From: Stratiolaelaps scimitus
Lineage: Eukaryota; Arthropoda; Arachnida; Mesostigmata; Laelapidae
Assembly: GCA_019614645.1 (NCBI GenBank)
Contig: JABWDB010000046.1
Location: forward strand, 434,001-498,000
Reading direction: 5' to 3'
DNA: 64,000 nt
A model generated the notes under the pieces. The model saw only the letters and a list, made by a program, of their open reading frames with translations, was not told where the DNA came from and searched no databases. Positions 1 to 11,106 of this stretch are shown here, in pieces. The translations under genes and the position numbers were made by a program. The first letter of the stretch is position 1. The number at the start of each line of letters is the position of its first letter.

Positions 1-1800
1 AGGGGAAATAGGATTTAAAATAAGTAGATGCAGAGAATACTCCGCGCTCGATTGAAGCGAACACTCGGTGGTCGACCTTCGGAAAGTGCGCCTTTTGCCA
101 TCAGCCCCCCATGCCATTGAAGTTGCCGACAGTATGACCCGCACGGTGAGTTCGCCCCATGATACTTCTCTATTCTACGTGTATGCGAATCTCGGGGAAT
201 CAACTCCCAACGAAACGAAAGAAACCACTTCTTACCACTCTATCTATTTTACCGCTGGTCTGGTCAATCGACAAAGTACCGCCCGCAACATGATACCTAC
301 TGTTTATTGTGAGATTACATCTGGCTGTTGGATTTCTAATTTCGCCAGTTTCCATAAATGAGAAAGAATAGAAAAAAAAACGGCCACAATGCTTCATCCT
401 GATTGAGGCGGTGCCGCTCCTATCGCAGCTCACGATTTACCCATCCGACGCAGTGCGGAAGTGCGCGCATCGTCCGTAAACGTCCGGTTCATCGCAGTGC
501 ACTGGGCATCTTTGTCAAGATGAAGGCGGGCTCACATTCGTCCAACAGGTTCGAACCAGTTTGCCAAGCGGATGGAACGGAAATCGTTTGGTGATGAGCA
601 GCATGATGCTCGTATCTCGTCAGCAGTGCACGTTGTCTGCGTTTTGTCGGGAAATGCGTTGGCCGCTAGCAAGCGAATACGATCATGGTATAATATGGCC
701 CGCAGTATATCAGGGAGTGCTTCTTGATGAAGCAGCCAACTGGGAGCGTTATTCTCTCATTCCCGCCGCGTGATGCTCCTCTGGCCCCGGTCAAACAGCG
801 ATGGTCGTCTCTCGAGGGAATGGTGTCGCGTCGTCCTTGTTGTTGTCCACCACCGCCCCCGCTCTAATCCCTGCTACCGGGGCAGATGCGGTTGATACTG
901 GTGCTGTCTGTTCGTTGCTACATATATAATACTAACGGTGACCGTATCACTTGGCCGCAAGTGACGTTGCTGCAGGTAAATATGTTGACAAGACGAGATG
1001 GGATGAGACGAAGCTTAGACATGGCACATAGGCTGGTAGGGTCGGTAGCCGAGTATCTCTCTGTCTGTAGGTATATTACTGCTGCTGCTGCTACCACTGT
1101 TGTTGTTGTTGTTCTTGTTGTAGTAGCTGTTTCTTTTGGCAGCCTGCCGCTGTTAGATGCGCAGCCTCAATCTCCACTGTAGGTATCGTGACCGTGTACT
1201 CGTGCCGTGTGAGTGTGTGTAACAAATGTGTCTGTGTTGGCTATGGCCTTCCCGAGTCGCGGCGTGGCGCGATACACAATGGCATCGCTCCAACAGGAGG
1301 CACAGTGCTTTTACAGAGAGAGAGAGAGAGAGCAAGAGATAAACGACGACCGCTGGTTACCTTGTCTGCGGGAAGTCTACACGACAACCAGCACGCGTTC
1401 GCCTTCGGGCCGCCCATCGTCTCATCAGTGCCTCGATGGCGCCGGTTCGTCTGCCTTTGAGAGGCAGGTCGTCGGAACGCGCGAATTGTGGATTGCTCAC
1501 TTATCAGCTGACTGAGAGCTGTCGAGAGCGTGCTGGCTGGAGGGTGGTGTGGTCCAGCCATGGACAAAATGATTTATTGGAGGACGACCGGCGTGACGTC
1601 ATGACATGCGGGAGAGATACGCGCAGCTGCAAGGCGAGACACAAGGGGAATCAGTGCTCTGTCCAGCAGCGACGAACGGATTGTGTCAAAAAGCCGCGCA
1701 TCCTCTCACAGTTCCAGTGGCACACTTATCAGATCGAGATGATTTTACAATTTGGCTGCCGTGCACGATGTGGCGAGTGAAATGCGTGTACGTCTGTCCT
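1..1800. other. Upstream intergenic region with no supported gene
   Basis: Short open frames occur on both strands, but none has a recognisable domain or convincing splice context. There are runs of GCT/TTG triplets near 1078-1125 and a short GA run near 1315-1332. A coding exon reaching in from outside the left edge cannot be excluded for the first 200 bases. I see nothing else that I can support. Confidence 0.5.
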
Positions 1801-1824
1801 TATATAATGGGGCGGGTTTTCAGC
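1801..1824 (+). promoter_or_regulatory. Candidate core promoter of the adenosine kinase gene
   Basis: A TATATAA box at 1801-1807 is followed at once by a GC box (GGGGCGGG, 1808-1815) and a TTCAGC initiator-like stretch at 1819-1824. It lies about 120 bases before the ATG at 1927, which would give a 5' UTR of about 95 bases. An alternative reading is that TTTTCAG at 1817-1823 is a splice acceptor joining an upstream non-coding exon. Confidence 0.45.
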
Positions 1825-1926
1825 GAAGAGCAACAGTGGAACACGGAATTGTTTCTCGTACAGAGCAGCCCTTATTTGGCAAGCAATTCCGCTTGAGACA
1901 ACAGCGACGACGACGACGGCACAGCA

Positions 1927-3051
1927 ATGAACAGTGGTACACTTGCCGAGGGTACGATTGTCGGATTTGGCGATCCCTTGTTGGACATCACTGCCGATGT
2001 CGATGTGAACTTCTTACAGAAGTTCAGCTTGAACCAGGATGACGCTATCCTTGCTGGCGATGGGCAGCGCGGCCTAGCGAAGGAGCTGTGTGAACGGTAC
2101 AAGCCGCGTTTCACCGCTGGTGGCTCGGCGCAGAACACTCTTCGGGTGATGCAGTGGATTCTCCGGCAACCACGAATCTCAACCATGGTAGGTGCTATCG
2201 GTCACGACCAGTACGGCCGGTACCTCGAACAAAATGCTCGTGAGTGTGGTGTTGATATCCGTTATCATTACGTGAACCAAGAATCGACGGGAACATGCTG
2301 CGTCCTCCTCAGTAAGAATGGCATTTGCCGTTCGCTCGTCACAACGAAGGGCGCCTCTGCTCGCTACTCAATTCAGCACCTGAAGCGAATTTGGGAACCG
2401 GTCATTGAACGAGCGCGGTTCTTCTACATGACGTGCTATTTCTTGTCGGGCAATGTCGAGACCGTGCTTGAGGTGGCCCACCACGCCCGTCAGAAGGGGA
2501 AGGTGTTGTGCCTCAATCTGTCAGCACCGTTCCTAATGTCTCTTCACCGCGAGAAGATCTGCGCTCTTCTGCCCTACGTGGATATTGTATTTGGAAACGA
2601 CAGCGAGTTAGACGCCTTCCTCGAGGTTCACTGTGACCCCGACCAAAAGCTCACCCGCGAAGAAGGAGCTCTCTTCCTTTCGACATTCATGGCGGCGTCC
2701 GGCACACCTCGGCTCGTCGTTGTCACTCAGGGTGAAGATCCCGTCCTCGTGGCCAAAGGCAGCCAGCTTGATAGGTACCCTGTCGAGGAGAAGGTGATGG
2801 ACCTCGACTCCACCGGTGTGGTGGACACGAACGGCGCCGGCGACGCGTTCGTAGGCGGTTTCTTGGCCTCCTTGATCAAGGGCTGCTCGATCGAGGTCTG
2901 CGTCAAGAATGGCTGTGTGGCGGCGTTGGCAATCATTCACGAAGTCGGCTGTACGACGCCGGACCGTTCCAAGGTGCGCTTCTACTCGGGATCACGCGAC
3001 ACCGAACCCCGCATCCCTTCAATTACGCGCCGGCAAATCAGCATTTCATGA
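1927..3051 (+). CDS. Adenosine kinase (PfkB/ribokinase family), intronless
   Basis: Adenosine kinases transfer phosphate from ATP to adenosine to make AMP in the purine salvage pathway, in cytosol or nucleus. The 374-residue frame is close to the usual 345-362 residues. Visible landmarks are GDPLLDI near residue 15-21, AGGSAQNTLRV near 64-74 and the PfkB signature DTNGAGDAFVGGF at 300-312, with the catalytic base Asp306 intact. LNLSAPF and VDIVFGND in the middle also match the family. The start was chosen because family similarity begins within ten residues of it. Two features are odd. The gene has no intron, although animal ADK genes usually have many. Some nucleoside-pocket positions also differ: GNPLLD has become GDPLLD, and the segment usually written ANLAAAN reads TTKGASA. 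The C-terminus is slightly longer than usual, ending in basic and Ser/Ile residues. The family call is firm, but the exact substrate is less certain. Confidence 0.9.
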   Translation: MNSGTLAEGTIVGFGDPLLDITADVDVNFLQKFSLNQDDAILAGDGQRGLAKELCERYKPRFTAGGSAQNTLRVMQWILRQPRISTMVGAIGHDQYGRYLEQNARECGVDIRYHYVNQESTGTCCVLLSKNGICRSLVTTKGASARYSIQHLKRIWEPVIERARFFYMTCYFLSGNVETVLEVAHHARQKGKVLCLNLSAPFLMSLHREKICALLPYVDIVFGNDSELDAFLEVHCDPDQKLTREEGALFLSTFMAASGTPRLVVVTQGEDPVLVAKGSQLDRYPVEEKVMDLDSTGVVDTNGAGDAFVGGFLASLIKGCSIEVCVKNGCVAALAIIHEVGCTTPDRSKVRFYSGSRDTEPRIPSITRRQISIS

Positions 3052-3616
3052 GCGAGCTGGGATGAGGTCGCTTCGTCAGAACTATTCCTCACCTGATCAA
3101 CAATCAATTATCGCGCATCCATCGCACATCGATCGTACCTCAATCCCTGGTGATCCACGTACGCTTCCGACCACCCCCTGAGCGCACCAGTAGTGGCTTT
3201 GGTGGCGGGAACTATCTGACTATTCCTAACAAGCTGCGTAGCTCGGTTAGTTTGCTTCCAGTTAATCACCAGGGCAACCTAACATTCTACTTATCTCATA
3301 GTTGATTGACGGAATAATTGATCGATCGATCAGTCGACGTATCCACTAATTTTATCCTTGTTAAGCTCTTGTTAATAATCGCAATGTATCTATATTCATT
3401 CCAACATGTCATAGCAGAGTAATGCGAAACGTGTCTAACGGGCGAAAACTTTCAGGTTGCCTTCATAGACGGTTTGTAACATCCATCCCCTCTGCTGTTC
3501 TTGTATTATATCATCGTGTGCAGTAAACTCACCGACCGGACGGTGATACTGGTCTCCATATCTGGAGACAAACACGTCATAAATCTAGCACAGCTGTGCG
3601 CATGTAAAGAGAAACA

Positions 3617-3622
3617 AATAAA
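3617..3622 (+). terminator. Candidate poly(A) signal for adenosine kinase
   Basis: AATAAA lies about 565 bases after the stop codon, in an AT-rich context, followed by T- and GT-rich sequence from about 3660 onward. Confidence 0.45.
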
Positions 3623-3661
3623 CGAAAAACCAACAATGTAATAGAACTATACATAACAGAC

Positions 3662-3667
3662 TTTATT
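3662..3667 (-). terminator. Candidate poly(A) signal for the repeat-protein gene
   Basis: TTTATT on the + strand is AATAAA on the - strand, about 500 bases after that gene's stop codon at 4166. It sits only 40 bases from the opposed signal of the neighbouring gene. Confidence 0.35.
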
Positions 3668-4165
3668 TTGTCGTCATTTTGATTGCAGTGTGTGTAATAT
3701 ACTGTCTATTTAGACTCTAATCGATTGCTAAAAGCTAATTGCTAATCGAGCTCTCAGCACCGTTTAGTGAAGGAAATTTTCTGGGCGGATTCTTTACAGC
3801 CAACATTTCACGTCCACGATACAACTGCTTTCGGTATTGCTAACTAAAGCGGACTGCTTTAAATGCAAAATGTGGAACGGTGGAGATTGGACCCGCGTCT
3901 CCATTCGATTCTGTCTATTTTGTCTAATCTTTCCTTCTTTCCTGTACATCATATTTGTTTTGAATAATAATTTAAGTGCAAGAATAGTGCATGTGTAAAG
4001 TGTGTAGTTAGTGTAACAGATGACATTGCAGCTATCTTCGGTCAACATAAACTCGTCCCATCTTGCCATAGACTTTCACTCTCGGATATTATTACACGCC
4101 TGAGTAATCATATTGTCAATGTTATCCATAGAAATTCATAGCTTCATAAACTTGAGAGATGACCT

Positions 4166-7100
4166 CTACGATGATGACGATGATGATGAGGCTGACGATG
4201 ATGAGCTGGCCTTCTTCGACGAGCTGGCCTTTTTCCGGAGTCGACGTCCGTACCCACCTGGGGGTATAATTCGTCGCACTACAACTCGGTTGGCATTCTC
4301 GGCAGAACGCTCGGAGCTCGCTCTAGAGGCGGACACAGCACTAGGACCTGCGGCGACACGCGTCAGTGGTGAAGCTCGCAGTGCACCACCGCGAAGCGTT
4401 GGCCTGCGCAGTCTCCGCCTAACGGCTGGACTGGCGGCTGGGGCAGCCACAATGACCGGCGCTGGAGCAGCCACAATCACCGACGCTGGGGCGATTTGAG
4501 CGGTTCGCTCAGCAACGACGCTCACTGGAGCAGCGACGGGCTGGGAAACTACGGTGCGGACCGCTGATACCGCCGGAGCCGCTACAACAGTGCGAGTAGC
4601 AATAGGTGCTGCGATGACGGGGCTGGCAGGCGCCTCATGTGTGATCTCGACGTGGGGCGGTGTAGGTGGTCCACGTTCAATTTGAATGATCCGTTCAGAG
4701 GCTGGAGCAGGCTTCTGCACGTCGAACACCTGGGTGCCGCCCTCATGAACAACACGCTCGATATGGGCTGGCCCTGCAGATTTGGATATGATGCGCACAA
4801 TCGACGGTCGTGGAGCGGGTCCCTCAGCGTTGATCACTTCGGGAGCCGACTGAGGCTGGTCGTGTATACGAATTAATTGACCGCCAGATTTGAACTCTTC
4901 CACTCGGATTTTGTGGCCTTCCGATGAGGTGTGAATTTCATGAATGTTAGGCCCTGTTGACCCTGTAACAGTTACCTGACCTGGTGCAATGCTGTTTGCG
5001 CTATGGGTCGACGCAGTGAGGCGTGCGGCAATGGGCGAGTCGACAACTCGAACAGCATAGCCTGCGTCCGTTGTTAGAACCGACGCGTTCACTGGGGTGC
5101 GAGCAGTAACCACGCCGCTGATGATGGCAGGATTAACAACGGTACCGGACGCTGGCCTTGCTACAGCAGACAGCCTAGTTATGGCGGCAGTACCAGTCTG
5201 ACTCGAAATCGAGGGCTGTACGCCGGAGACAATGGTCGCACGGGATGCACCGCCAGCAAGACTAGACACGGGTGCAACCACCTGGCTTATCACGGGGGCA
5301 CCTGCCACGGTTGATACTTGAGACACTGCCGGAGAAGCGATTCGAATACCTGTTGACACCGGGACCGAACTAACTGTGGAAATCGCAGGCGCAGGAAGCT
5401 GAACTGCTGAGTAGTAACGCGGTCCTAGCATACCGATAGCCACGGTTGGCGCTGATGTGCGGATCAGGGTTGGCTGTGGGGATCCGGCAGACAGAACAGC
5501 GGGTGCCGCTGACACTTGCACTCCCGATCCGTAACTATGTCCAACGGTAGCAATCGATGCGGGCACTGCGAGGGTCCGCACTTGACCTGAAACCGGAACT
5601 GCAACGGTGGAGACTGCAGGCGCTGACACCTGCACTCGAGAGGAATAGGGCATACCCAAAATGCCAGCGGCGGCAACCGGCCCCGCTATGCCGATCCCGT
5701 ATTGGTTGGCAATTTCTACTCTAGAGGGCGCATAAACAGACAGAAGAGAAGGTTTAGATGGTACCGACGTTATGACTCGATTGACTGATACGCCAGGCGT
5801 AGCAAGCTGCGTCAATGAAGGCGCCACAATGCCAACGGTCGGGGCTGAAACGCGAGTAATCGCCGGAGATTGGACAACTGGGGCCTGAAGCGTCCTTGAT
5901 ACAACCGCAGTATTCACTTGTGGCAGTTGGCCAATCGGAGGAGCAATCTGTGCTATCCGAACTCCTGACACACCATCTAAGCTCGTTACCCCAGTGGTAG
6001 CGGGTGACGCCACGACAGCAGGAGCGGCCACCGTGACCGCTGGCGCGGATACCACTAGTCGGGGGCTCGCGCGAATTGTTGTGACCGCAGCGCCGGCAGG
6101 AACAGACGATAGGTGGACGGGCGCCGGACTGACGAGACCGCCAATGCCTACGTTGAGAGGAGCACCAGCAGCAGCTCCAGAGATGACCGCAGTGCGGATG
6201 TTCGGCACAGAAGCGCCGACAGCAACCTGGGCAGGTGCACTCACACCGATAGCACGACCCAACAGGCCCCCAGAAACCGTGGTAAGCGCTGGACTTGACA
6301 CTCGGGTGATAATAGGCGCATTGACGGCTGTTGCGACCCGAGCAACGACTGGTGCAGGAATAGCATTGGCATATTGGGACACTAGATGCGCCATTCCGGG
6401 CCCACTAACTTGCACGGCACCGGGCACTCCGGCTATCGAGTTTGAAACCGGTACGGAGACAACTTTTGTGAACACACTCGAAGATATTCCGGTGATCGGA
6501 ACTCGGTACCGGATACCTGGCGTCCTTATCCTGATGGACGGCGAGCCAGGGCTGACCAGTGTTGGAGAAGTAGAGTACGCAGTGCGGGTCACCACTGGAG
6601 TGGCGATCGGTGCTGCGATTCGTGTCAACACAGCAGCAGGCATACGGACTGTGTGCTGAGCAGGGCCAATAAAGCTGTGGAGCTGTTGAACAGCGACATT
6701 CGGAGTGACCACGTTAATAGATGGTTGGCCAGACGCAATAATTCCTGTTGCAAATTGAGCAGGTCTAGCAACTGTGGCAATCGAGGAGATGGGCGATGCG
6801 ATGTTGGCAATGGCAGGGGAGGACTGAGTCACAACGCTTGTAATCCCGGGTGTGGAAATAGGTCTTCGTGGATCCACAGAAACTGGAGGAACCACGCCTG
6901 AAAACAAAAGTAGAGTGAACAATTAATAATCGTGTAATAATGATGTTTGGTGTCATATGCATGCAAGCACACTATCGCTGGTTGGTTTTGTTACAATGGT
7001 ATTGTTATTATTAGATCGGTTCATAAGTTCCCGCGTTTTTTTTGCCCTTTCCCTCTCCACTTTCATCTTCTCCGTTTGTTTACCTTTATATACCGTTGGA

Positions 7101-10100
7101 TAGCGCTTTCACTCCTTTACACACACGGGTCTCAAAATGTGGCCCGAGAACTTCTTCGCGAGCAAAAGCGAAAAATTCTGGCGAGCCGGCATAAAAAATT
7201 GGTTGAGAGGTGGGAGGAGGTTGTAAATAACGGAGGAGAGTACATCAGAAATTAAATGGTTTGTATATAGTGCGCGCTTTCATTAAGAAAAAACGCGCGG
7301 GAACTTATGAACCGACCTAATAGTTTCAGCTATAAGTATTAAGGTAAAGGTATATTGGTTTATTAAAGGAGCTGAAATTTTACAATGCTTAAGCTCTCTT
7401 ATATGTCACACAGCGGGGCTCGAACCTGCACCCTCTGGCTTCTGATAGCCAGAGGCTTATATATATATATATATATATATAACAATCACTGTACCTGTCA
7501 GGACAGCAAAAGAGGGTCCGCTTGACAAACTTGTACCAGGAGCTGCTACTCTTGATACTGAAAATGCAGGTGGGCTATGGAGCGCAGTCACAGTCGCAGT
7601 GGGGGTGGTAATTCCTGTGACTCCCGGAGCAACGACGCTAACAGCTCGAGCCGGGGCGACAATGCTTGTTAGGCCCGGAGCGGCTGAAGCAACTCCAGTG
7701 ATCACCCGAGCGGGGCCAGCAAGATTGGTCAGAACCGGGGCGCGAGCAACTACGCTTGCAATCGGAGCAGGCTGACTTACTGCTGTCAGGACAGGAGCGG
7801 GTGCAGCAATGCTCGTCAGAAGCGGAGCGCGAGCAACCACGCTTGCAATCGGAGCAGGTCGACTTACTGCTGTCAGGACAGGAGCGGGTGCAGCAATGCT
7901 CGTCAGAAGCGGAGCGCGAGCAACCACGCTTGCAATCGGAGCAGGTCGACTTACTGTTGTCAGGACGGGAGCAGGTGCAGCAATACTCGTCAGAACCGGA
8001 GCGCGAGCAACCACGCTTGCAATCGGAGCAGGCTGACTTACTGTTGTCAGGACGGGAGCAGGTGCAGCAATACTCGTCAGAAGCGGAGCGCGAGCAACCA
8101 CGCTTGCAATCGGAGCAGGTCGACTTACTGTTGTCAGGACGGGAGCAGGTGCCGCAATACTCGTCAGAAGCGGAGCGCGAGCAACCACGCTTGCAATCGG
8201 AGCAGGCTGACTTACTGTTGTCAGGACGGGGGCAGGTGCAGCAATACTCGTCAGAACCGGAGCGCGAGCAACCACGCTTGCAATCGGAGCAGGCCGACTT
8301 ACTGCTGTCAGGACAGGAGCAGGTGCAGCAATGCTCGTCAGAAGCGGAGCGCGAGCAACCACGCTTGCAATCGGAGCAGGCCGACTTACTGTTGTCAGGA
8401 CAGGAGCAGGTGCAGCAATACTCGTCAGAACCGGAGCGCGAGCAACCACGCTTGCAATCGGAGCAGGCCGACTTACTGCTGTCAGGACAGGAGCAGGTGC
8501 AGCAATGCTCGTCAGAAGCGGAGCGCGAGCAACCACGCTTGCAATCGGAGCAGGTCGACTTACTGTTGTCAGGACGGGAGCAGGTGCAGCAATACTCGTC
8601 AGAACCGGAGCGTGAGCAACCACGCTTGCTATCGGAGCAGGCCGACTTACTGTTGTAAGGACGGGAGCAGGTGCAGCAATACTCGTCAGAACCGGAGCGT
8701 GAGCAACCACGCTTGCAATCGGAGCAGGCCGACTGACTGTTGTAAGGACGCGAGCAGGTGCAGCAATTTCTGCAGAGCTTCCTGAAACTGGCGCTACAGC
8801 AACCCGTGTCAACACTTGTGCGGGACCGGCGATACCCACAGTCGGGCCAGCAGAGTCGACTCTGGTAAGCTGTGGTCCGATAGCACCAATGTCCACAATG
8901 CGAGCCGGTGCAGCATCACGCAGAACTGCGTGAGCAGGAGCGTGGATGTTCGTCGATACAATCGGAGAAGGAGCAGCCACCCTCGTTAAAACGGCGGCAG
9001 GCGCAGCGAGGTTAGCCACCACGGGGCCGCGACCTGCTCCGTAAGTGGCAATTGGGACGTGTACTGGAGCTCGCGTGAGTATTGAAGTAGGTACGGTGAT
9101 ACGCGTGAAGGCTGGCGCCCGAGCGCCAAAGCTGGTGACTGCCGGCGAGACAGTGGCAATCCGTGTCGCAACAGGAGAGGGAACTGCGATTCCTGAATTT
9201 ACGGGCACCGGGGCAACAATCCTCGTTGACACGGGAGAATAACCCGATAGGCGTGTCAATACACGCGCTGGAGCTGCGATACTGGACACCAGAGGAGCAC
9301 GGGCGGCGAAGGTCGTTACAGAAGGGACGGCTGCACCAAGATTTGTCACTACGGGAGTCGAAGTGGATATTCGCGCGAAAGTGGGGCCCTGACCTGCGAT
9401 AGTTCTGATGGCTGGCGCAGAGATCGATAGCGAAGAAGGAGGGCTCGATACGGAGACGAGTCGTGGCACACCGGGCGCGGTCGCCACGTGGGACACAATT
9501 GGTGTCGAAATTGGAATCGGTACTTGCGCTGGTCTTGCGATCACCTGAGTGGTCACCGCTGGTGCCTGACCTCGAGTCAAGAGTGGGTTGATAGCAGGGG
9601 TGGAAGAGACTCTGGTAACAGAACGGAAAGGTGAAATCCCTGGCGTAGTTATTGTTGCGAAATGTGGAGCAATGACACGAGATGACACAGGAGCTGCGAG
9701 TGTGGAAACTGCTGAAGGAGGAGAAAACCGGAACGATCCTCCTGGCGCAGTGTAGCTAACGATTGAAGAAGGTCCAGAGAAGGGGGCAGCAACGACCGGA
9801 GAACTCAGAGGGGCCCCGAATCTTGTGACCGTAGGAAAAGACACAGGTGCTCGAACGCGTGATGTCACTTGCTGGTGTAGCCCGATGGGAGCGAGGGCCA
9901 CGTTATGGGTGGTTACTGCAGCTGACGGAATTTGGGTGACGACTCTATGACCTGACGAAACAGGAACTCGAAGCGAGAAACTGGGTGCCGTGATACCACT
10001 GAGGCGGGGACCCACCACGGTCGACAATGATGGTGGAACGACACGGAGCTGATTGGCAGGCACATGAAGTCCAGTTATAACAGGTGAAGGTTGCGGCGCG

Positions 10101-10903
10101 ATAACACGAACATTCGGCACGGCTACATGCACGCCCAGAGGTCTGGTGACGCGAGCAGCTGCGTCGGTTATTGCCGGTGAAGAAGTCACTCTTGTGGAAA
10201 TGATTGGTGTTCGAACAACTGAGATTGGGGTAACGGGAGCTGGCACAACCGGGACGGAGACAATGGGCTGACTGTGGTGCACCGAAGGAACTCCAACGAA
10301 CGATGGCGTGGTTACGGTGGTGATGCGAGGTACAGTCGTTATCGCCCGACTTACAACCGGCGTACGCACATTCACGACAGGAGCTGGGACTCTCGCGACG
10401 AAGGGCGCGCTCACCGGTGCTGGAACTGCCACGTTTACTAGAGATTGCGGCTGGTTGATCACTGCTGTTTGACCTTGAATAACTGAAGGTCGGGCCCCAT
10501 TTACGTGGAGGGTGGCACCAGGCTGGTGCACAAGGCTGTGAACGAGCGCATGTGGCTGAACAACGCCGTGGCTCACGTGAGCTGTCACGCGTGGCACAAT
10601 TCTCACAGCGCCACTTGTTTGAGCATGAATGACTCTAGCCGGACTCTGGACGCCGACCGCGTGATGCGGAGCGTATTGGAAAATATTTGCAATCCCATTA
10701 GGGGCTGCTGGCGCAGGAAGACCCCTGGCGCCTCCAGCTAAGATGGCTTCAATGTGACTCTCGTATGCAGGCCCCTTGATGAATGTGGTAGCACCTCCTC
10801 CGGGCAGTGGATACTGATACGCGTTTCCAATGATCTGTTTAGCTCCCTGAACCCCAGAGGGCGATGCCAGGAGGCACACCGCTGCGGCCACTAGCCACCG
10901 CAT
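4166..10903 (-). CDS. Giant secreted Ala/Val/Pro/Ser repeat protein, likely structural (cuticle-like)
   Basis: Two exons, 10903..7495 and 6897..4166, join across a 597-bp intron. The donor is ACAG|GTACAG, the acceptor is TTTTCAG|GC, and the split glycine codon stays in frame. The product is about 2046 residues. It starts with a clear signal peptide (MRWLVAAAVCLLASPSGVQG), so it should be secreted. The body consists of short hydrophobic phrases such as APVxTxV and ASVVA with almost no Cys, Trp or Asp. Near its N-terminal third's end it contains twelve 29-residue repeats. A more polar, conserved-looking segment (HEIHTSSEGHKIRVEEFKSG) lies near the start of the last fifth, and the tail is basic and ends in a poly-serine run. 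I recognise no named domain. Low-complexity Ala/Val/Pro proteins of this kind in arthropods are usually cuticle or silk-like, so that role is an inference. A TATA box at 11106-11101 fits a strongly regulated gene. Confidence 0.85.
7011..7320 (+). mobile_element. Internally deleted mariner-like element in an intron
   Basis: The element starts TTAGATCGG and ends CCGACCTAA, and is flanked on both sides by the TA target duplication (7009-7010 and 7321-7322). Its ends are inverted repeats of about 30 bp sharing CGGTTCATAAGTTCCC and CGCG. Just inside the right end, + strand codons to about 7254 read KLVERWEEVVNNGGEYI and then stop. This resembles the C-terminal end of mariner transposases. At 310 bp most of the transposase is gone, so the copy is non-autonomous. 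It sits in the only intron of the repeat-protein gene, in the opposite orientation. Confidence 0.85.
7400..7457 (-). mobile_element. tRNA-like SINE remnant
   Basis: Read on the - strand there is a B-box-like GGTTCGAGCCC, preceded by a 9-bp hairpin (CCTCTGGCT and AGCCAGAGG) in the place of an anticodon arm. No D-arm or acceptor stem can be folded, so this is not a functional tRNA. It abuts a (TA)n tract, as SINE tails often do. Confidence 0.45.
7458..7481. repeat. (TA)n microsatellite
   Basis: Twelve TA units lie only 13 bases inside the 5' splice site of the repeat-protein gene's intron. Confidence 0.9.
7706..8749 (-). repeat. Tandem array, twelve copies of an 87-bp coding unit
   Basis: Each unit encodes 29 residues, beginning VLT(T/A)VS(R/Q)PAPIASVV and ending LLTSIAAPAP. 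Copies differ at few positions: Thr/Ala, Arg/Gln, His/Arg and Val/Leu. The alternating pattern of variants suggests recent unequal exchange. The last copy at the low-coordinate end is degenerate (LTNLAGPAR). Because 87 is divisible by three, copy-number change keeps the frame. Confidence 0.95.
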
Positions 10904-11100
10904 TTTCCGCAGGAGTACCTTTATTCTCTGATGTTTGGCACTTTTCAGAGATCCAGAGAGAATCGAGTGATTTCAGTCCATCAACACAACTGGCAAACGT
11001 ACACCACCCGACTGGAAGCCCCGACAACGCTACAGAAAATCGTCACATGTATACACCAAGCGTACAAAAGCCGAACTCAACAAACACGGCGTGACCAGCA

Positions 11101-11106
11101 TTTATA
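11101..11106 (-). promoter_or_regulatory. TATA box of the repeat-protein gene
   Basis: TATAAA on the - strand lies about 200 bases before the ATG at 10903. A start about 30 bases downstream would give a 5' UTR of roughly 170 bases with no intron needed. Confidence 0.5.

Larger units (their letters stand above)
3052..4165. other. Convergent 3' regions of the adenosine kinase and repeat-protein genes
   Basis: This AT-rich stretch lies between two convergent stop codons. No reading frame is supported. It probably holds the 3' UTRs of both genes, given the two opposed polyadenylation signals at 3617 and 3662. Confidence 0.5.

Noticed and set aside
5994..6659. 221-residue + strand frame rich in Ala/Thr/Gly
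   Set aside because: Antisense of the low-complexity exon of the secreted repeat protein.
7756..8658. A 300-residue + strand open frame (LQSEQ, DLLLSG repeats)
   Set aside because: It is the exact antisense of the 87-bp coding array. Open frames arise there because the repeated unit happens to lack stops in that frame.
7706..8749. CRISPR-like array
   Set aside because: Direct tandem coding repeats without spacers, in a eukaryotic gene.
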